Positions 1 to 8,236 of a stretch of 64,000 bases of DNA are shown here, piece by piece. This DNA is from Lachnospiraceae bacterium (lineage in GTDB: Bacteria > Bacillota > Clostridia > Lachnospirales > Lachnospiraceae), in assembly GCA_900771995.1 (NCBI GenBank), contig CAAGQC010000007.1:4252-68251 (forward strand). Direction: 5' to 3'. How positions within the stretch are numbered: the stretch's first letter is position 1; the number at the start of each line of letters is the position of its first letter. The position numbers and the translations under genes were made by a program. The notes beneath the pieces are model-generated. The model was not told the DNA's origin, searched no databases, and worked only from the letters and a program-made list of their open reading frames with translations.

Positions 1-219
1 AATCAGCCAGATAATATTTGCAATTAAGCTAACTGCACCGCCACCATATACCACTTCTTTTCCAAACGGAAAAAATGCCAAACCTGCAAACTTAAAACAT
101 TGTAAGCCTATCGGTATTCCTATTATGGAAATGCACCACAGGCAACCTGCCAAAACCCATGACAGTCCACTCAACAATCCACCACATATAAACCAAAGTA
201 TATTTCCTAATATGCTCAT
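1..219 (-). CDS. YccF domain inner-membrane protein, C-terminus off the left edge
   Basis: Translation of the minus strand from ATG at 219 gives MSILGNILWFICGG followed by a hydrophobic stretch and the glycine/isoleucine-rich turn CISIIGIPIGLQ, then FAGLAFFPFGKEV. This is the characteristic pattern of the small YccF family (two hydrophobic segments around a short loop). The gene is cut by the window edge after 73 codons. Its start lies one base after the stop of the upstream small gene and has a GAGAAGGA ribosome-binding site, so the two are co-transcribed. YccF proteins are membrane proteins of unclear function. Confidence 0.85.
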   Translation of the reverse strand, partial: MSILGNILWFICGGLLSGLSWVLAGCLWCISIIGIPIGLQCFKFAGLAFFPFGKEVVYGGGAVSLIANIIWLI

Positions 220-220
220 A

Positions 221-439
221 TCAATATTCCTTCTCTATCTCTCCATCTATTCCATACATTTTCTTGAATGCATCAGGGTCTGCCTGATTTTTAATCAGCA
301 TAACCTCATCTATCTTACCTGTATGAATGTCCTTAAAGCCTGCAACCTGCTCACCATTACATATGCTCGCCTTGATTACTGGTTTCTTATTTTCTTTATC
401 ATATGTCTTCGTAACTATCTTTTTCTTAAATAGTCCCAC
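221..439 (-). CDS. small conserved hypothetical protein (about 72 aa)
   Basis: The protein begins GLFKKKIVTKTYD and contains ASICNGEQVAGFKD, a pattern I associate with a small Clostridia protein family of unknown function. Some database entries call such proteins aspartate dehydrogenase, which is unsupported at this length: there is no Rossmann fold. I chose the GTG at 439 because AGAAGG sits eight bases upstream; a GTG at 448 is also possible. It is followed after one base by the YccF gene, so the pair forms a short operon. Acidic C-terminus, no membrane segment or signal peptide. Confidence 0.6.
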   Translation of the reverse strand: MGLFKKKIVTKTYDKENKKPVIKASICNGEQVAGFKDIHTGKIDEVMLIKNQADPDAFKKMYGIDGEIEKEY

Positions 440-722
440 TCTGAGCACCTTCTTTTGACTTTGCCATCAGTATAAGTTTTTCAAAGGACTGTGCAAAACG
501 TACATCATCTTCTTCTGTACGCTTTCTCGGGTCTCCGCTTCCGCTCCGGTCCGCGCAAAGCCGATGTCCACCGGACATCGTGCGCCCTTTCATATGATTC
601 TTATGAGAGCTGCGTCTTGCCTTCTTGTTAAGATGTCGTTCCATAAGCATCTGATCTATGTTATCATTCGTGTACCACTTGCCAGATTGGTGAATAGCAT
701 ATGCACCTTTTCCAAGAGCCAT
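426..722 (-). pseudogene. unrecognised remnant ORF carrying the palindromic repeat
   Basis: This open frame reads YAIHQSGKWYTNDNIDQ, then a basic stretch, then the translated repeat (SGGHRLCADRSGSGD), then DDVRFAQSFEKLILMAKS. I do not recognise a family. Its upstream codons (GVAAMALGKG) run back in frame into the end of the Abi_2 fragment, showing that two unrelated pieces have been joined. The tail overlaps the start of the next gene. I treat it as decayed sequence rather than a working gene. Confidence 0.35.
530..590 (-). repeat. 61-bp dispersed palindromic repeat, copy A
   Basis: On the minus strand this segment runs from AAAGGGCGCA to GCGGAGACC and has the perfect 7-3-7 inverted repeat GATGTCCGGTGGACATC (563-579) near its front. 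A same-length copy with the same palindrome lies at 63471-63531, and a 27-base copy without the centre at 59001-59027. It sits inside a decayed open frame. Confidence 0.75.
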
Positions 723-832
723 AGCAGCGACACCATATATTCCTCATTCTCAATAATTAAGCCAAGTGATTTTAAATTTTCTATTTGCTCGTCTATTGTC
801 ATCGGTAATTGATGTTGCTTTAATTTCCCCAT
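656..832 (-). pseudogene. Abi_2-type abortive-infection protein, N-terminal fragment
   Basis: From ATG at 832 (preceded by GGGGGAA) the product starts MGKLKQHQLPMTIDEQIENL and continues KSLGLIIENEEY, the usual N-terminus of Abi_2 (AbiD/F-like) proteins of about 300 aa. After residue 32 similarity stops and the frame runs through unrelated sequence to a stop at 656. Most of the gene has therefore been deleted and replaced by foreign sequence. Abi proteins abort phage infection; this fragment cannot. Confidence 0.65.
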
Positions 833-856
833 GTATTTTCCCCCTAAAATTAAAAG

Positions 857-904
857 ACCCAACGTGGTCCGCATCGTTGAGAGGCGTGTTGGGTTCTGTT
901 ATTT
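857..904. terminator. possible bidirectional hairpin terminator
   Basis: ACCCAAC (857-863) pairs with GTTGGGT (888-894). T-rich sequence follows on the plus strand and a cttttaatttt run on the minus strand. It lies just upstream of the Abi_2 fragment, so it may end transcription from the exonuclease gene or be a relic of rearrangement. Confidence 0.35.
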
Positions 905-1040
905 TTAGTATATTCTATATGTTGTAAAATTACAATGATTATTTCAAATTGCTCAACCCTTTTTTCTTATACCCACAGTCACAATAAGGTCCACCGGAAG
1001 CCAGGGTGTATTCCCTGACGAAATTCATGACGCCGCCTGC

Positions 1041-2018
1041 CTATTCCTCTGTATTTCCCGCCTTGCTGTGCTTGTGTCTCTTGCGCACTTCCCGCGCATG
1101 ATCCCTGCGGGCGGCAATAGCCTCCGCGTCTTCCTTGGAGATCAGCTTCGTGGTCTTTACAATATATACACCACCATCATAAGCCTTGCGTACCCGGATC
1201 TTACCCTTAAGATAACCGTGCTTTTCACAGTAGGCCACACAGTAATAATGCCTGCCGTTGGCGCTGAACCATTTGATCCGCTTGCGCAGGTTCCGGTGGC
1301 AGAGGTAACATTTGCTGGACACAACCTCCTTGTCCGCAAAAGCTTCCGTCTTATCCTTGAACTCTCTGGAAATATATTTTACATAGGTGTCAAACTGTGT
1401 CTTGACCTCATCCTTGCGATCCTTCGGCGGGCAGAACGTGTCATAGGACAGGTTCACCAGTACCTCCGGGTGCTCCTCCAGAATCCGGATCAGGATCTTG
1501 GCCGTATAATAGGCATCGCTGAAAGCCCGGTGAAAAGGAATGTCCTTCTCAATCTGCAGGAAATCAATGGCATATTCCAGATTCCGGCGGATCTTGCGCT
1601 CCTCGTAGGCGATGGCAAACAGCTTCTGCACGTCGAGAAACGGCAGCGGTCCCGGTGCCAGAAGCGGCATGTCATAATATGCCATATTCCGCTGTAACTC
1701 CGTCAGATCCAGGGTTCCCCAGGTACAGAACAGGTGCTCCTCCGATCCGCACCAGGTGACAAAATCGCCCCCGACTTCCGGGAAAGGTCTCCCCCGTTCC
1801 AGCTCCTGCATCTGAATATGGATCAGTTTGCTGGTGATCTTGTGCATCTCATGGTAGACCTGCGGTTTAACCAGTTCATTGAATTCACTGACCATGACCC
1901 GTTCGTTATTCAGTTTGATGGCTCCGATTTCAATGATTTCAAAGGGAAGCTTCTCCACAGCGTCCTCTTTGCCGGTGTTACTCTGATTCCATTCCAGATC
2001 CAGAACGATATATTCCAT
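1041..2018 (-). CDS. DEDDh-family 3'-5' exonuclease
   Basis: Predicted 325-aa cytosolic exonuclease of the RNase T/DnaQ superfamily. Numbering from the chosen start, the N-terminus MEYIVLDLEWNQ supplies D7 and E9, GTLDLTEL supplies D104, and HRAFSDAYYTAK supplies H163 and D168, completing the DEDDh metal-binding set. A C-terminal extension holds C237, C240, C260 and C264, suggesting a zinc-binding knuckle absent from the minimal KapD/RNase T domain. The start at 2018 has GGAGG five bases upstream; ATG at 2030 lacks a site. Whether it acts on RNA or DNA cannot be decided from sequence. Confidence 0.85.
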   Translation of the reverse strand: MEYIVLDLEWNQSNTGKEDAVEKLPFEIIEIGAIKLNNERVMVSEFNELVKPQVYHEMHKITSKLIHIQMQELERGRPFPEVGGDFVTWCGSEEHLFCTWGTLDLTELQRNMAYYDMPLLAPGPLPFLDVQKLFAIAYEERKIRRNLEYAIDFLQIEKDIPFHRAFSDAYYTAKILIRILEEHPEVLVNLSYDTFCPPKDRKDEVKTQFDTYVKYISREFKDKTEAFADKEVVSSKCYLCHRNLRKRIKWFSANGRHYYCVAYCEKHGYLKGKIRVRKAYDGGVYIVKTTKLISKEDAEAIAARRDHAREVRKRHKHSKAGNTEE

Positions 2019-2047
2019 GCGTTCCTCCATAACTAAATTATTTGTCC

Positions 2048-3133
2048 CTACAGTCTCGGCAAAGCCACATCCAGTACTTCCTCATGCCAGCAATGGTCTC
2101 CCTCTCTGACATCATGGATCGGATATTCTTCCTTCCCATACAGCCGGTAAGCCTTCCGCACGATATCCAGCTGCTCCGTCACATTCTGCAGTCCTCTGGG
2201 ACCGTTCAGATGATCGTCCCGGCAGGACTGGACTGCCAGCGGTCTCGGCGCAATAAGGGAAGCAATATCCCCCATATCAAAGTGTTCCCACAGATGGGGA
2301 ACATAATTACAACTGCAATTTCCATTGAGCAGCAGCAATGCATCCCGATAACCATAGAGATACCCGCTGATAATGCATTTTTTCACGCGATCATCCAATG
2401 CCGAGATCCACAATGTCTGCATACCGCCGCCGGAAAATCCCACGACACCCAAATCGTCCGTATCCCATTCGTCCCGCTCATAGACATAATCGATCAGCCG
2501 GGAAGCATCCCATGCGCACATGCCCGCCACGGTCTCTCCCAGAGGCTCCGCCATATGTGCCAGCTGAAAACAGGTACTGGTCAGAAAAGACTTCTCATCC
2601 GTTCCCTTCTGTAATGCCTCATCCCTGCGCTCTCCGAAGCCTCTGCAATCCGGACAGATCGCCACATAGCCCCGCTTTGCCAGCTGCATACCGTAATCAT
2701 AATGGTAGAACTCGATCATCCGCTTTACCGCCGGAATGTCGTCACGGCCTGCCACGCTGAATTTGCCTGCGCCCTGATGGCCCGGAAGGGCAAGAAAACA
2801 TTTCTGTTTTCCTTCACCCTGCTTTGGCGGGATCAGGATATACATGGGCATATACACTTCCGGCTCTACCTGAAGGATCACTTTTTCCCGGCGAATGCCG
2901 TTTTCCAGTTCTACGACTTCTTCCACACGGGGTTCCAGATTGCAGGTCTCCATGTATTTCCATCCCAGAAGTTCCTTCAGCGTCTCCCGGGAAGTCTCTT
3001 TCCAGCTTTCCCATTCCTCTCTGGTGGATCCGGTGAAAGCATCCTGTCTTGCATAGTTATCGAATTTCTTCTGCATTCCCTTCAGGCTTCCGTAGAAGCG
3101 AGGGATCTGAATGATCGTATCTGCCTGTTTCAT
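2048..3133 (-). CDS. alpha/beta-hydrolase, acetyl-xylan-esterase-like (Abhydrolase_7 type)
   Basis: A 361-aa cytosolic hydrolase. GFSGGG gives the nucleophile elbow (Ser about 234), LPGHQGAG is the oxyanion-side loop, and CRDDHLNGPRG and EGDHCWH near the C-terminus are candidates for the acid and histidine of the triad. The long N-terminal lead (about 110 aa) before the fold resembles Abhydrolase_7/dienelactone-hydrolase-like carbohydrate esterases. The start at 3133 has AAGGAG at the right distance; ATG at 3148 lacks a site. It lies just downstream of another esterase-like gene on the same strand, so both may deacylate imported oligosaccharides. Substrate unproven. Confidence 0.75.
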   Translation of the reverse strand: MKQADTIIQIPRFYGSLKGMQKKFDNYARQDAFTGSTREEWESWKETSRETLKELLGWKYMETCNLEPRVEEVVELENGIRREKVILQVEPEVYMPMYILIPPKQGEGKQKCFLALPGHQGAGKFSVAGRDDIPAVKRMIEFYHYDYGMQLAKRGYVAICPDCRGFGERRDEALQKGTDEKSFLTSTCFQLAHMAEPLGETVAGMCAWDASRLIDYVYERDEWDTDDLGVVGFSGGGMQTLWISALDDRVKKCIISGYLYGYRDALLLLNGNCSCNYVPHLWEHFDMGDIASLIAPRPLAVQSCRDDHLNGPRGLQNVTEQLDIVRKAYRLYGKEEYPIHDVREGDHCWHEEVLDVALPRL

Positions 3134-3181
3134 GACTGCTCCTTGCATTTCCTATCCGTTTTTCTTATTACTTTACCGCAC

Positions 3182-4048
3182 TTACCACTCTCTGCCCTGT
3201 GCGTGCAGTCCGTCTTCCACGTCTCCCGCGAACAGACTCTCCAGCCAGGTATGGGCCAGTTCGATCCAGGATGTACATTCCTCCTGCACTGCTCTGCCGT
3301 CGTTGGTCTCTGTCAGCTTATTGGCCAGTGCCAGCCCATGGGCTCCCTTCTGGTACATGTGGAATTCCGTGGGAACTCCTGCCCTGCGAAGGGCGCTGAC
3401 GAACAACAGGGAATTCTCCACCGGCACGGACTGATCCGCAAAGGTATGCCAGATAAAGGTCTTCGGCACTTTATTTGTCACCTGTTTTTCCAATGACAGC
3501 TTCTCTCCCAGTTCTTCCTGTCTGCTGCCTAACAGATTCTCAAAGGAGCCTCTGTGGGCAAACTCTCCGGAAGTAATAACCGGATAGCATAACAGCAGTC
3601 CGTCCGGACGCAGCATCTCATGCCCGGAGGCGGAAAGTCCCTGACTCTCTGCCAAGAAATCTTCATCCCAGAATACTCCAAGGCTGGCTGCCAGATGTCC
3701 TCCCGCAGAACATCCCTCCACTACGATCTTGTGGGGATCGATATGCCACTCTTCTGCATGCTCCCGCAGGAATTTAATGCTGTAGGCCAGTTCTTTTAAA
3801 GAAGTGGGATATTCCGCCGGTGCGCAGGAATAACGTAGTACTGCCGCATGGTATCCCATGGCCAGAAACTTCAGTGCCATCGGTTCCGCCTCTCTGTCGG
3901 AGGTTCTGGTATAACCGCCTCCCGGGCACAGCAATATCAGAGGTCTGTCATTAATGGCCAGCGCGTCGGAATCATCCTGAATATAAGTAATCAGTTTTGC
4001 TCCCGGCAGGGAACCTTCCTGATGCAGTTCAAAGGTATTATAGATCAT
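3182..4048 (-). CDS. alpha/beta-hydrolase, BD-FAE/acetyl-esterase type
   Basis: This 288-aa protein has LCPGGGYTRTSDRE (oxyanion-hole loop, residues 40-53) and GCSAGGHLAAS (nucleophile Ser114), with FADQSVP and KGAHGL supplying likely Asp and His. The family includes intracellular acetyl-xylan esterases and other small carbohydrate esterases. No signal peptide is visible. It is followed by a second esterase-like gene after a 48-base gap and preceded by the proS terminator, so the two esterase genes are a unit separate from proS. Confidence 0.8.
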   Translation of the reverse strand: MIYNTFELHQEGSLPGAKLITYIQDDSDALAINDRPLILLCPGGGYTRTSDREAEPMALKFLAMGYHAAVLRYSCAPAEYPTSLKELAYSIKFLREHAEEWHIDPHKIVVEGCSAGGHLAASLGVFWDEDFLAESQGLSASGHEMLRPDGLLLCYPVITSGEFAHRGSFENLLGSRQEELGEKLSLEKQVTNKVPKTFIWHTFADQSVPVENSLLFVSALRRAGVPTEFHMYQKGAHGLALANKLTETNDGRAVQEECTSWIELAHTWLESLFAGDVEDGLHAQGREW

Positions 4049-4087
4049 CTTTTTTCCTCTTTTCCGAGCATCTTATTACATTCTATG

Positions 4088-4133
4088 AAAAAACAAGACG
4101 CAGACCCTGTAGCAATACTACCGGCCTGCGTCT
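4088..4133 (-). terminator. rho-independent terminator of proS
   Basis: On the minus strand AGACGCAGGCC pairs with GGTCTGCGTCT around a short loop, followed by a TGTTTTTT tract. It lies between the proS stop and the downstream esterase gene. Confidence 0.8.
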
Positions 4134-4156
4134 GCATCTGCCTTATAAAAATTATC

Positions 4157-5590
4157 TTAGTATGCTCTTCCCCAGTATACCATCTTTTTCGCAGGTTTTC
4201 CACAACATACGCAGGTATCTGCGATCTGTTCCTGTTCAAAAGGCATGCAGCGGCTGGTAACAGCAAGCTTTTCCTTGATCTTGTCTTCACATTCCTGACA
4301 TCCGCACCACATAGCCTTGACGAATCCGGACTTTTCGTTGAAGATCTGCTCGAACTCTTCCATGTTGTGTGCCACATAAGTATGGCTGTCACGGTGTGCT
4401 CTTGCTCTCTCCAGCATCTCCTTCTGCATGGTCTCCAGAATCTCAGCTGCCTTGGTCTCCAGGTCTTCCAGAGCCACTTCGATCTTCTCTCTGGTATCAC
4501 GGCGGCAGATCACGCACTTGCCTGCCTCGATGTCCTTGGGGCCGATCTCCACACGGATCGGGTAGCCTCTCATCTCAGCCTCTGCGAACTTGAAGCCGGG
4601 AGTCTTGTCGCTGTCGTCTACCTTGACACGGAAATCTTTTGCCAGGCGGTCTCTCAGTTCATAAGCCTTGTCAAGGACGCCTTCCTTCTTCTGCATAACG
4701 GGTACGATACAGATCTGGATGGGAGCTACACGGGGAGGGATTACAAGACCTTCGTTATCACCGTGTACCATGATCAGTGCACCAATCAGACGGGTGGTCA
4801 TACCCCAGGAAGTCTGATGTACATATTTTAAAGTATTGTCCTTGTCTGCAAACTGAATGCCGAAAGCTTTGGCGAAACCGTCACCGAAGTTATGGCTGGT
4901 ACCGGACTGCAGAGCCTTACCGTCATGCATCAGAGCTTCTACAGTATAGGTTGCAACTGCGCCTGCGAATTTCTCCTTCTCGGTCTTCTGTCCCTTGATA
5001 GCGGGAATCGCCAGAACTTCCTCCAGGAACTTCGCATATACGTTCAGCATCAGCAGAGTTCTCTCCTGAGATTCTTCTGCAGTAGCATGTGCGGTATGTC
5101 CCTCCTGCCACAGGAACTCTCTGGAACGCAGGAAAGGTCTGGTCTCCTTCTCCCAACGTACTACGGAGCACCACTGGTTGTATACCTTGGGCAGATCTCT
5201 GTAGGAATGAATGTCATTCTTATAAAAATCACAGAACAGTGTCTCGGAAGTAGGTCTGACACAAAGTCTCTCGGGCAGTTCATTCAATCCACCCTGCGTA
5301 ACCCATGCTACTTCGGGAGCAAAGCCTTCTACATGATCCTTCTCCTTATCTAATAAGGACTCGGGAATAAACATGGGAAGATATACATTCTGTACTCCAA
5401 CCGCTTTGAATCTTGCATCCAGTTCTTTCTGGATCAGCTCCCAGATGGCATAGCCTGCGGGTTTGATGACCATACATCCCTTTACGCTGGTGTAATCACA
5501 CAGCTCTGCTTTCTTCACTACATCGGTATACCACTGGGCGAAATCTTCTTCCATGGAAGTAATCGCTTCTACCATTTTCTTGTCTGCCAT
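4157..5590 (-). CDS. proS: prolyl-tRNA synthetase, ProS type 3 (archaeal/eukaryal-like)
   Basis: A 477-aa class II synthetase charging tRNA-Pro. Class II motif 2 is visible in [20 protein letters not shown], followed by GHTAHAT; motif 3 is in [13 protein letters not shown]-terminal cysteine-rich zinc domain ([10 protein letters not shown] and [10 protein letters not shown]) and the terminal WGRAY identify the short form lacking the bacterial editing insertion. The start at 5590 has GGAGAG upstream; earlier in-frame codons do not. A T-box leader upstream makes expression respond to uncharged tRNA-Pro. Confidence 0.97.
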   Translation of the reverse strand: MADKKMVEAITSMEEDFAQWYTDVVKKAELCDYTSVKGCMVIKPAGYAIWELIQKELDARFKAVGVQNVYLPMFIPESLLDKEKDHVEGFAPEVAWVTQGGLNELPERLCVRPTSETLFCDFYKNDIHSYRDLPKVYNQWCSVVRWEKETRPFLRSREFLWQEGHTAHATAEESQERTLLMLNVYAKFLEEVLAIPAIKGQKTEKEKFAGAVATYTVEALMHDGKALQSGTSHNFGDGFAKAFGIQFADKDNTLKYVHQTSWGMTTRLIGALIMVHGDNEGLVIPPRVAPIQICIVPVMQKKEGVLDKAYELRDRLAKDFRVKVDDSDKTPGFKFAEAEMRGYPIRVEIGPKDIEAGKCVICRRDTREKIEVALEDLETKAAEILETMQKEMLERARAHRDSHTYVAHNMEEFEQIFNEKSGFVKAMWCGCQECEDKIKEKLAVTSRCMPFEQEQIADTCVCCGKPAKKMVYWGRAY

Positions 5591-5639
5591 TTTCTCTCTC
5601 CTTTTCATTTTCTGCAAATATACTGCTTTTCATACGATC

Positions 5640-5923
5640 TACGGAAACGAAAAACGCCGGGTCATCGCTCCCGAAAAAAGGGACCGATCACTCGGCGGTA
5701 CCACCCTGATTGATACAAATTAAGTATCCTGCTCTGACACCGTTAACGCCGGTTCTACGCTGTGCTTCGCCGTTCCTATAGCATATCCGTCTCGCACAGG
5801 ACTCCAAGGGAGGTTTCCGATCGTCTGTCATAAGGGGTTTCCAGCCGCACATTACCGTGTCCTTCCCCTCTCTCTGGGATGCGTCTCGATCGTACTGATC
5901 CTTTTCATCGTCATTGTCGTATG
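5640..5923 (-). promoter_or_regulatory. T-box riboswitch leader of proS
   Basis: The minus strand carries the T-box core AGGGTGGTACCGCCG at 5693-5707, part of the antiterminator that binds the tRNA acceptor end. It is followed by a strong competing terminator (5648-5697) whose CGCCGAGTGATCGGTCCC arm pairs with GGGAGCGATGACCCGGCG before a T tract. Upstream sequence to about 5923 fits Stem I, with an AGTA element near its base. I could not assign the proline specifier codon with certainty. Downstream gene and layout fit amino-acid-responsive transcription antitermination. Confidence 0.93.
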
Positions 5924-5929
5924 CAAGTA

Positions 5930-5959
5930 ATTGTAGTGCATGTTTCCGGGATTTGTCAA
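5930..5959 (-). promoter_or_regulatory. sigma-A promoter of the proS T-box leader
   Basis: On the minus strand TTGACA (5954-5959) and TACAAT (5930-5935) are separated by 18 bases. The expected start near 5923 gives a leader of about 330 nt. The promoter lies just beyond the 3' end of the upstream membrane-protein gene. Confidence 0.8.
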
Positions 5960-5969
5960 GGTTCTTTCC

Positions 5970-6407
5970 TTATTCCAGTCCTAATTTTTCCCGGATGCTG
6001 TCGGCTGCGATATTCCAGTCGCCCATTTCTTCGTATGCCGCATCCATTTTCTCCTTTTCTCTGGCAGCCCGCTCCGTATCGCCGGTCTGAAGAAATGCCT
6101 TATACATGGACGCCGCCTCAAAATATCTCGCCACACCATAGCATTCTTTTTTCGTTCCGGACAGTAAGCCGCCGTACACCATGTCCTCGTGATAATTTAC
6201 TACCAGGTAGGCATAATTTTCACTTTGTACATTATTCTCCATCCAGTTGGTCTTCGCAGGACGGGAAAAAGCGTAGTTTAATTCCCGGAACATATGAATG
6301 GTTCCCCCAAACAGCACCAGGCACAAAGCTATGATCACTATATTCATAACGAGCAGTGCTCCTCTCTGCTTTTGTGCCTGTTTCAGCTTACTCTTCAGAT
6401 TTGCCAT
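5970..6407 (-). CDS. uncharacterised single-pass membrane protein (third gene of zinc-ribbon operon)
   Basis: This 145-aa protein has a basic N-terminus (MANLKSKLKQAQKQRG) followed by a transmembrane segment at about residues 17-37 (ALLVMNIVIIALCLVLFGG). The rest is helical and charged, with an alanine-rich, repeat-like tail (YFEAASMYKAFLQTGDTERAA) reminiscent of a TPR helix pair. Its start overlaps the end of the preceding gene by 20 bases, so translation is probably coupled. No family is recognised. The soluble part should face outside. Confidence 0.75.
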   Translation of the reverse strand: MANLKSKLKQAQKQRGALLVMNIVIIALCLVLFGGTIHMFRELNYAFSRPAKTNWMENNVQSENYAYLVVNYHEDMVYGGLLSGTKKECYGVARYFEAASMYKAFLQTGDTERAAREKEKMDAAYEEMGDWNIAADSIREKLGLE

Positions 6408-7176
6408 AACCCATCACCTCGCCTTTTTGTTCCAAAAATAAGATTTTTTGTGCATTTGACATCGTACCGAAATTCTCTGCCTCTTCCGGTGTCATGTCAA
6501 AATAGGTCTGCAGCAGTGCCTTCATATTCTCTTCCATCCGGAGCATGGCTTCCTTCTGCTCCTCCGGCAGCTCCCGATATTGTTGGGCTCTATACTCATT
6601 ATCCACAGGATACAGAAGCCTTTCCAGCTGCTCGTAATAATCCGAAACATCTTCATACAGACCGGGAAGTATGGATACATTGCCGGAACTGATAGTAACT
6701 GCCTTCATCAGGCTTTCATAAAAGTAACGATACGCTCCGCTGGCTTCCATGAGCAGCTGATATTTTTCATAAGTATTATTACTACTATAAGGCCGGATAT
6801 AATGCTTGTCACAAAAAGCTGAAAATCCTATGTAATCCTCGTCTTCCAGATACTGTTCCATCTGTTTCATATAGCTGGTCTGCCGGATTTTGGCATCAAA
6901 CTGCATTAATCCCCTGTGAATGCTCCAGCTGTGGGAGGCTATGATAAATACGGCCACGCATAAGATTATCAGTACCGTGATAATTACCGTATGTGACATG
7001 ATCTCTGTATTTTTCTCCGCCACTTCATAGACATCACTTTTGGTATCCTCAAAGTTGCTCTTATAATGCTCCATGTCCTTGACATGCTGCTCTGCTTCTT
7101 CGTTTGGTCTTCCGCAATGAGGACAATAGGCCTGTTCCAATGTCAGATTGCCCCCGCAGTACTTACATTTCATCAT
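6388..7176 (-). CDS. zinc-ribbon membrane protein (second gene of operon)
   Basis: A 262-aa protein opening with a zinc ribbon, CKYCGG and CPHCGR (residues about 4-22). A charged linker leads to one transmembrane segment at about 63-83 (VIITVLIILCVAVFIIAS). The remaining 180 residues are helical and acidic with no recognised domain. The same plan (cytoplasmic ribbon, linker, one membrane pass, external helical domain) occurs in the gene immediately upstream, implying duplication or a heteromeric complex. Function unknown. Confidence 0.75.
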   Translation of the reverse strand: MMKCKYCGGNLTLEQAYCPHCGRPNEEAEQHVKDMEHYKSNFEDTKSDVYEVAEKNTEIMSHTVIITVLIILCVAVFIIASHSWSIHRGLMQFDAKIRQTSYMKQMEQYLEDEDYIGFSAFCDKHYIRPYSSNNTYEKYQLLMEASGAYRYFYESLMKAVTISSGNVSILPGLYEDVSDYYEQLERLLYPVDNEYRAQQYRELPEEQKEAMLRMEENMKALLQTYFDMTPEEAENFGTMSNAQKILFLEQKGEVMGYGKSEE

Positions 7177-7197
7177 GATGTTTCCGGTCCTTTCCCG

Positions 7198-7965
7198 TTA
7201 TTTATGGTTCCTGATGTATTCTTCACAGTCTTCATATCTGGGGTAGCCATAATTATTCCTCAGACTGTCCTCAAATTTCTTCTCTTCTTCTGCCGTAAAT
7301 GTATATCGGTCTGCCATACTGTTCAGCGTTGCTTCCACATAGGGGCGGATATACTCTTTGTCTTCCTCCGACAGAACGAGTCCACCGTAATCCAGCCCCC
7401 GCAGGATCCAGTAATCATCCAGAAGCTGTACCTGCTGATATTCAAGCAGGGTCTCTCCGCTCTGTTCCAGTTCCAGATATTCTCTCGCATTTTTGCAGCT
7501 CATGAGCCTCGTGAAAATGCCGCTATGTTCCCACCTGTCTATCAATCTGTCTTCTACGATGGCCTGTTCATAAAACTCCGTCAGCCCTTCAAAATCCTGC
7601 TCCTGATACAAGCGATCCAGTATCGGAAAATTTTCCTTTTCCCACAGGTAATCCTCCTTGGCATCCCTGGGTTCTGTATAACGCACCCGGAACACGATCA
7701 CTGCAAATAACGCTGCCAGCACCGCAACTACGATAAATATCTTAGCTACAAATTTCTGCTTCTTTTTCAATTTTTCCTTCAGTTCCCGCTCCGGTACCTG
7801 TTCCAGCTGCTGCATATCCTGCCGCACACCTTCCAGTTTCCCCAGATACTCCGCTTCGGCGCCCTTATAGTTCAGGCTTCCGCAATAGGGACATTTCGGA
7901 AGCGTATCCTCAAACTCCGCACCGCAGGAACTGCACACGATCTTTTTTACTGTGGTATCTGCCAT
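7198..7965 (-). CDS. zinc-ribbon membrane protein (first gene of operon)
   Basis: This 255-aa protein has CSSCGA and CPYCGS near the N-terminus, a coiled-coil-prone segment (residues about 40-70, rich in E, K, L and Q), one transmembrane helix at about 74-93 (FIVVAVLAALFAVIVFRV), then a helical region with repeats of aromatic and acidic residues (LWEKENFPILDRLYQEQDF). It is followed 21 bases later by a related gene. I recognise no family beyond the zinc ribbon. Its gene is first of three on the minus strand. Confidence 0.75.
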   Translation of the reverse strand: MADTTVKKIVCSSCGAEFEDTLPKCPYCGSLNYKGAEAEYLGKLEGVRQDMQQLEQVPERELKEKLKKKQKFVAKIFIVVAVLAALFAVIVFRVRYTEPRDAKEDYLWEKENFPILDRLYQEQDFEGLTEFYEQAIVEDRLIDRWEHSGIFTRLMSCKNAREYLELEQSGETLLEYQQVQLLDDYWILRGLDYGGLVLSEEDKEYIRPYVEATLNSMADRYTFTAEEEKKFEDSLRNNYGYPRYEDCEEYIRNHK

Positions 7966-8236
7966 AGTAGGGGTCTCCTCTTGATCCGGGCTTATTGCCC
8001 TGCTTATTTATGTTTATTCATTCCCCTCATGGGAAATCCTCCTTGCCTGCAAGCAGACCAGACTTCCGATGGACGAATTTATTCTCATCATACAACACAA
8101 AAAAGCAATGCGCAATCTGGGAATCTCTTTTAGCACACATCTTGAGGTTTTTGTCTCTTTCCTGTAAAATAAACTCAGTCGAAAAATCTGCCTGCGGCTC
8201 AACGTTTGCAGATTGTTGAAAGGAATGGGTATTCAT

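Noticed and set aside
221..439. Possible aspartate dehydrogenase label for the small gene
   Set aside because: The protein is about 72 aa with no nucleotide-binding fold; the name is not supported.
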